From: an uncultured Clostridia bacterium
GTDB taxonomy: Bacteria; Bacillota; Clostridia; TANB77; CAG-508
Length of the DNA stretch: 64,000 nt
Reading direction: 5' to 3'
NCBI GenBank assembly: GCA_944386685.1
Contig: CALXCA010000006.1
Location: 1 to 64,000, forward strand
Shown here: piece by piece, positions 63,601 through 64,000 of the stretch
Position numbering within the stretch: position 1 is the stretch's first letter
Layout: each line of letters opens with the position of its first letter
Position numbers and translations under genes: made by a program
Notes under the pieces: model-generated
The model's input: the letters and a program-made list of their open reading frames with translations, nothing else
Databases searched by the model: none
What the model was told of the DNA's origin: nothing

Positions 63601-64000
63601 AAAATAGTATTTTGTTATTTGGTGATACTCCTTTTATATAATTAAAATATTTTCCATCTGGGTCATTTATAGGTTGATGGTCATATAATAGTTTTCCTGT
63701 TTTGTCGAATATTTTTAATCCTGTATCACGATAAGGTATATAAACTCTTTGTTCTCCATCTACTGCAAAGCTTGGAAAATATCCATCATCTTGTGGGCAT
63801 GCAAAACTTTGGTTCATTACAACTTTTTCTGTTTTTAAATCTACTCCTACTACCCAACATGTTGAATATTCTGTTCCCCAATCATTATACATACTGTAAT
63901 CTTTTAAATATAATACATAAATTATATTGTCTCTAACATGATCTGTTATATAATGTCCATTTAAGCTTGTTGCATCATATATTAATTTATTTGTATTGTT
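60632..64000 (-). CDS. Second giant CAP-domain repeat protein, 5' end outside window
   Basis: The reading frame runs to the window edge without a stop; residues before the internal Met at 63892 (KLIYDATSLNGHYI) align with the paralogue (MIYDARSENARVV), so the gene is cut by the window. Visible: part of the propeller-like region, the CAP domain (SATGHRQSMLDPKATAISFG) and the same eleven EGR repeats. The N-terminal half differs clearly from the paralogue while the repeat domain is nearly identical. Transcribed toward the toxin-antitoxin pair. Confidence 0.9.
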   Translation of the reverse strand, partial: NNTNKLIYDATSLNGHYITDHVRDNIIYVLYLKDYSMYNDWGTEYSTCWVVGVDLKTEKVVMNQSFACPQDDGYFPSFAVDGEQRVYIPYRDTGLKIFDKTGKLLYDHQPINDPDGKYFNYIKGVSPNNKILFFEVMYRSWEPYAYAQTIYEGMQKLNNGVFVYKDEWTVYGRTYPSNLSQNPVWYFIDEQGNYAVDQYGRIAKFNYNVTNTAMGVDREIVLDLASTADDYGYYVGPGTPYHPNVCQNGDTVYILGAGGNIFFVDKNTLKYTKYIATGVDVYVQIRSISYYEQSIFVLKEGKIYQYKLNDSSNVTTIKDIVISENKTTSRTISDIVAKYKQTSPKYDYNKSIYKTTPSWKNPYKAGSLQDGVVTDTINRLNYYRWLVGVNEIGVNTSKLDRNQKGAVISKANETISHYPTQPSDMDDAFYEEAYDGCNAKYEEGDTYSGNVSYGDWRPYQAIEGFVSDLYNVTLGSATGHRQSMLDPKATAISFGQCEEYSTVSVYYDDAKDVTSSQFYAFPSAGYFPNTEMAVSEYWSIYLTGAVSGTARVNFTYKGKTYAGIGLLFESGYPALSFRMPDELQALLGSEYDNIPGGTEIQVEVIGLKDENLNNVTYKYTVNFFDMKSEVPNAQDVADLIFDYKFYADSYPDIKAVYGYNETALKNHWLTTGISEGRQGSAVFSPKYYVYNNKDIMNAFGLDYKAAYNHFITTGYAELRASSNEYYGKYYKNYTDLKDFSSYKLMKHYMEYGRQEGRKATNILDLTPIDIKPYLLDYDLYTTLEDNKDLKRAFGNDQGALKNHWETDGKREGRIASVVFDAKYYLNKYADLKKSYGEDYVKAYEHFITVGIYEGRQGSMYFNPKWYVENNTDIKETYGENYSKALEQFVNYGLKEGRRASAEFNVKQYRENYTDLREAYGTNYKEYYKHYISYGKAEGRNGTTKEVRKLSELEEYLYNEEVYLSANGDIRELYKKDPTKTKNHWIEYGIRDGRKASLVFDAKWYLENNKDLKEAYGNDYTKAYNHFIEYGIKEGRQGSIYFNAKWYLENNADLKEVYGKDYTKALKHFVEYGAKEGRAGSKEFNCKKYKANYADLREAYGNDNIQYFLHYMNCGIKEGRKPI

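Overview
The window is a very AT-rich chromosome segment from an endospore-forming Gram-positive bacterium, most likely an uncultured Clostridia species. Evidence: an alpha/beta-type small acid-soluble spore protein and a SpoIVB peptidase (sporulation); a class D sortase with a sortase substrate; an LCP protein and a CpsBCD-type regulatory trio; a dockerin; strong AGGAGG-like ribosome binding sites; and TTG/GTG starts. I see no rRNA, tRNA, CRISPR array or transposase gene. All genes except the spore protein are on the minus strand, so operons read from high to low coordinates.

Layout. (1) 0.1-2.8 kb: trpS and spoIVB, separated by a 406-bp hairpin-rich element with 51-bp terminal inverted repeats. 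(2) 3.0-15.4 kb: an operon for a Tad/type IV-pilus-like machine. In transcription order it has a CpaB/SAF protein, two CpaE-like proteins with degenerate P-loops, a CpaF-like ATPase with an N-terminal membrane helix, a single large TadB/TadC-like membrane protein, six small pilin-like proteins and a 599-residue membrane protein. Four of the small proteins begin MENAT(K/Q)AL and have no prepilin leader; no prepilin peptidase gene is present. (3) 15.6-20.1 kb: HAD phosphatase, spore protein, MYG1-family protein, a TPR gene remnant, a candidate structured RNA, short GGGGACAGACCC-type repeats and an LCP protein. (4) 20.2-30.1 kb: a polysaccharide operon with glf, a flippase, a TupA-like ATP-grasp protein, ugd, glycosyltransferases and a polymerase fused to a DUF4422 glycosyltransferase. 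(5) 30.5-55.2 kb: a second, larger polysaccharide locus with two initiating phosphoglycosyl transferases, an EpsG-type polymerase, a second flippase, many glycosyltransferases, two pyruvyl transferases, an FrhB-like iron-sulfur protein, a PP-loop protein, a dockerin-bearing glycosidase, CapA, a wall-anchored cohesin-like protein, a sortase with its probable substrate, and CpsC-CpsD-CpsB. (6) 55.5-64 kb: two tandem giant secreted proteins (propeller-like region, CAP domain, eleven ~41-residue repeats) flanking a PIN/AbrB toxin-antitoxin pair; the second runs off the window.

The genes together describe a cell-surface programme: two polysaccharide assembly lines, each with its own flippase and polymerase, sortase-anchored and dockerin/cohesin surface proteins, giant repeat proteins, and a pilus-like machine. 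The best candidate for an undescribed system is the Tad-like operon with leaderless pilin-like subunits. Promoters I could place by eye all have a 17-bp spacer between -35 and -10.
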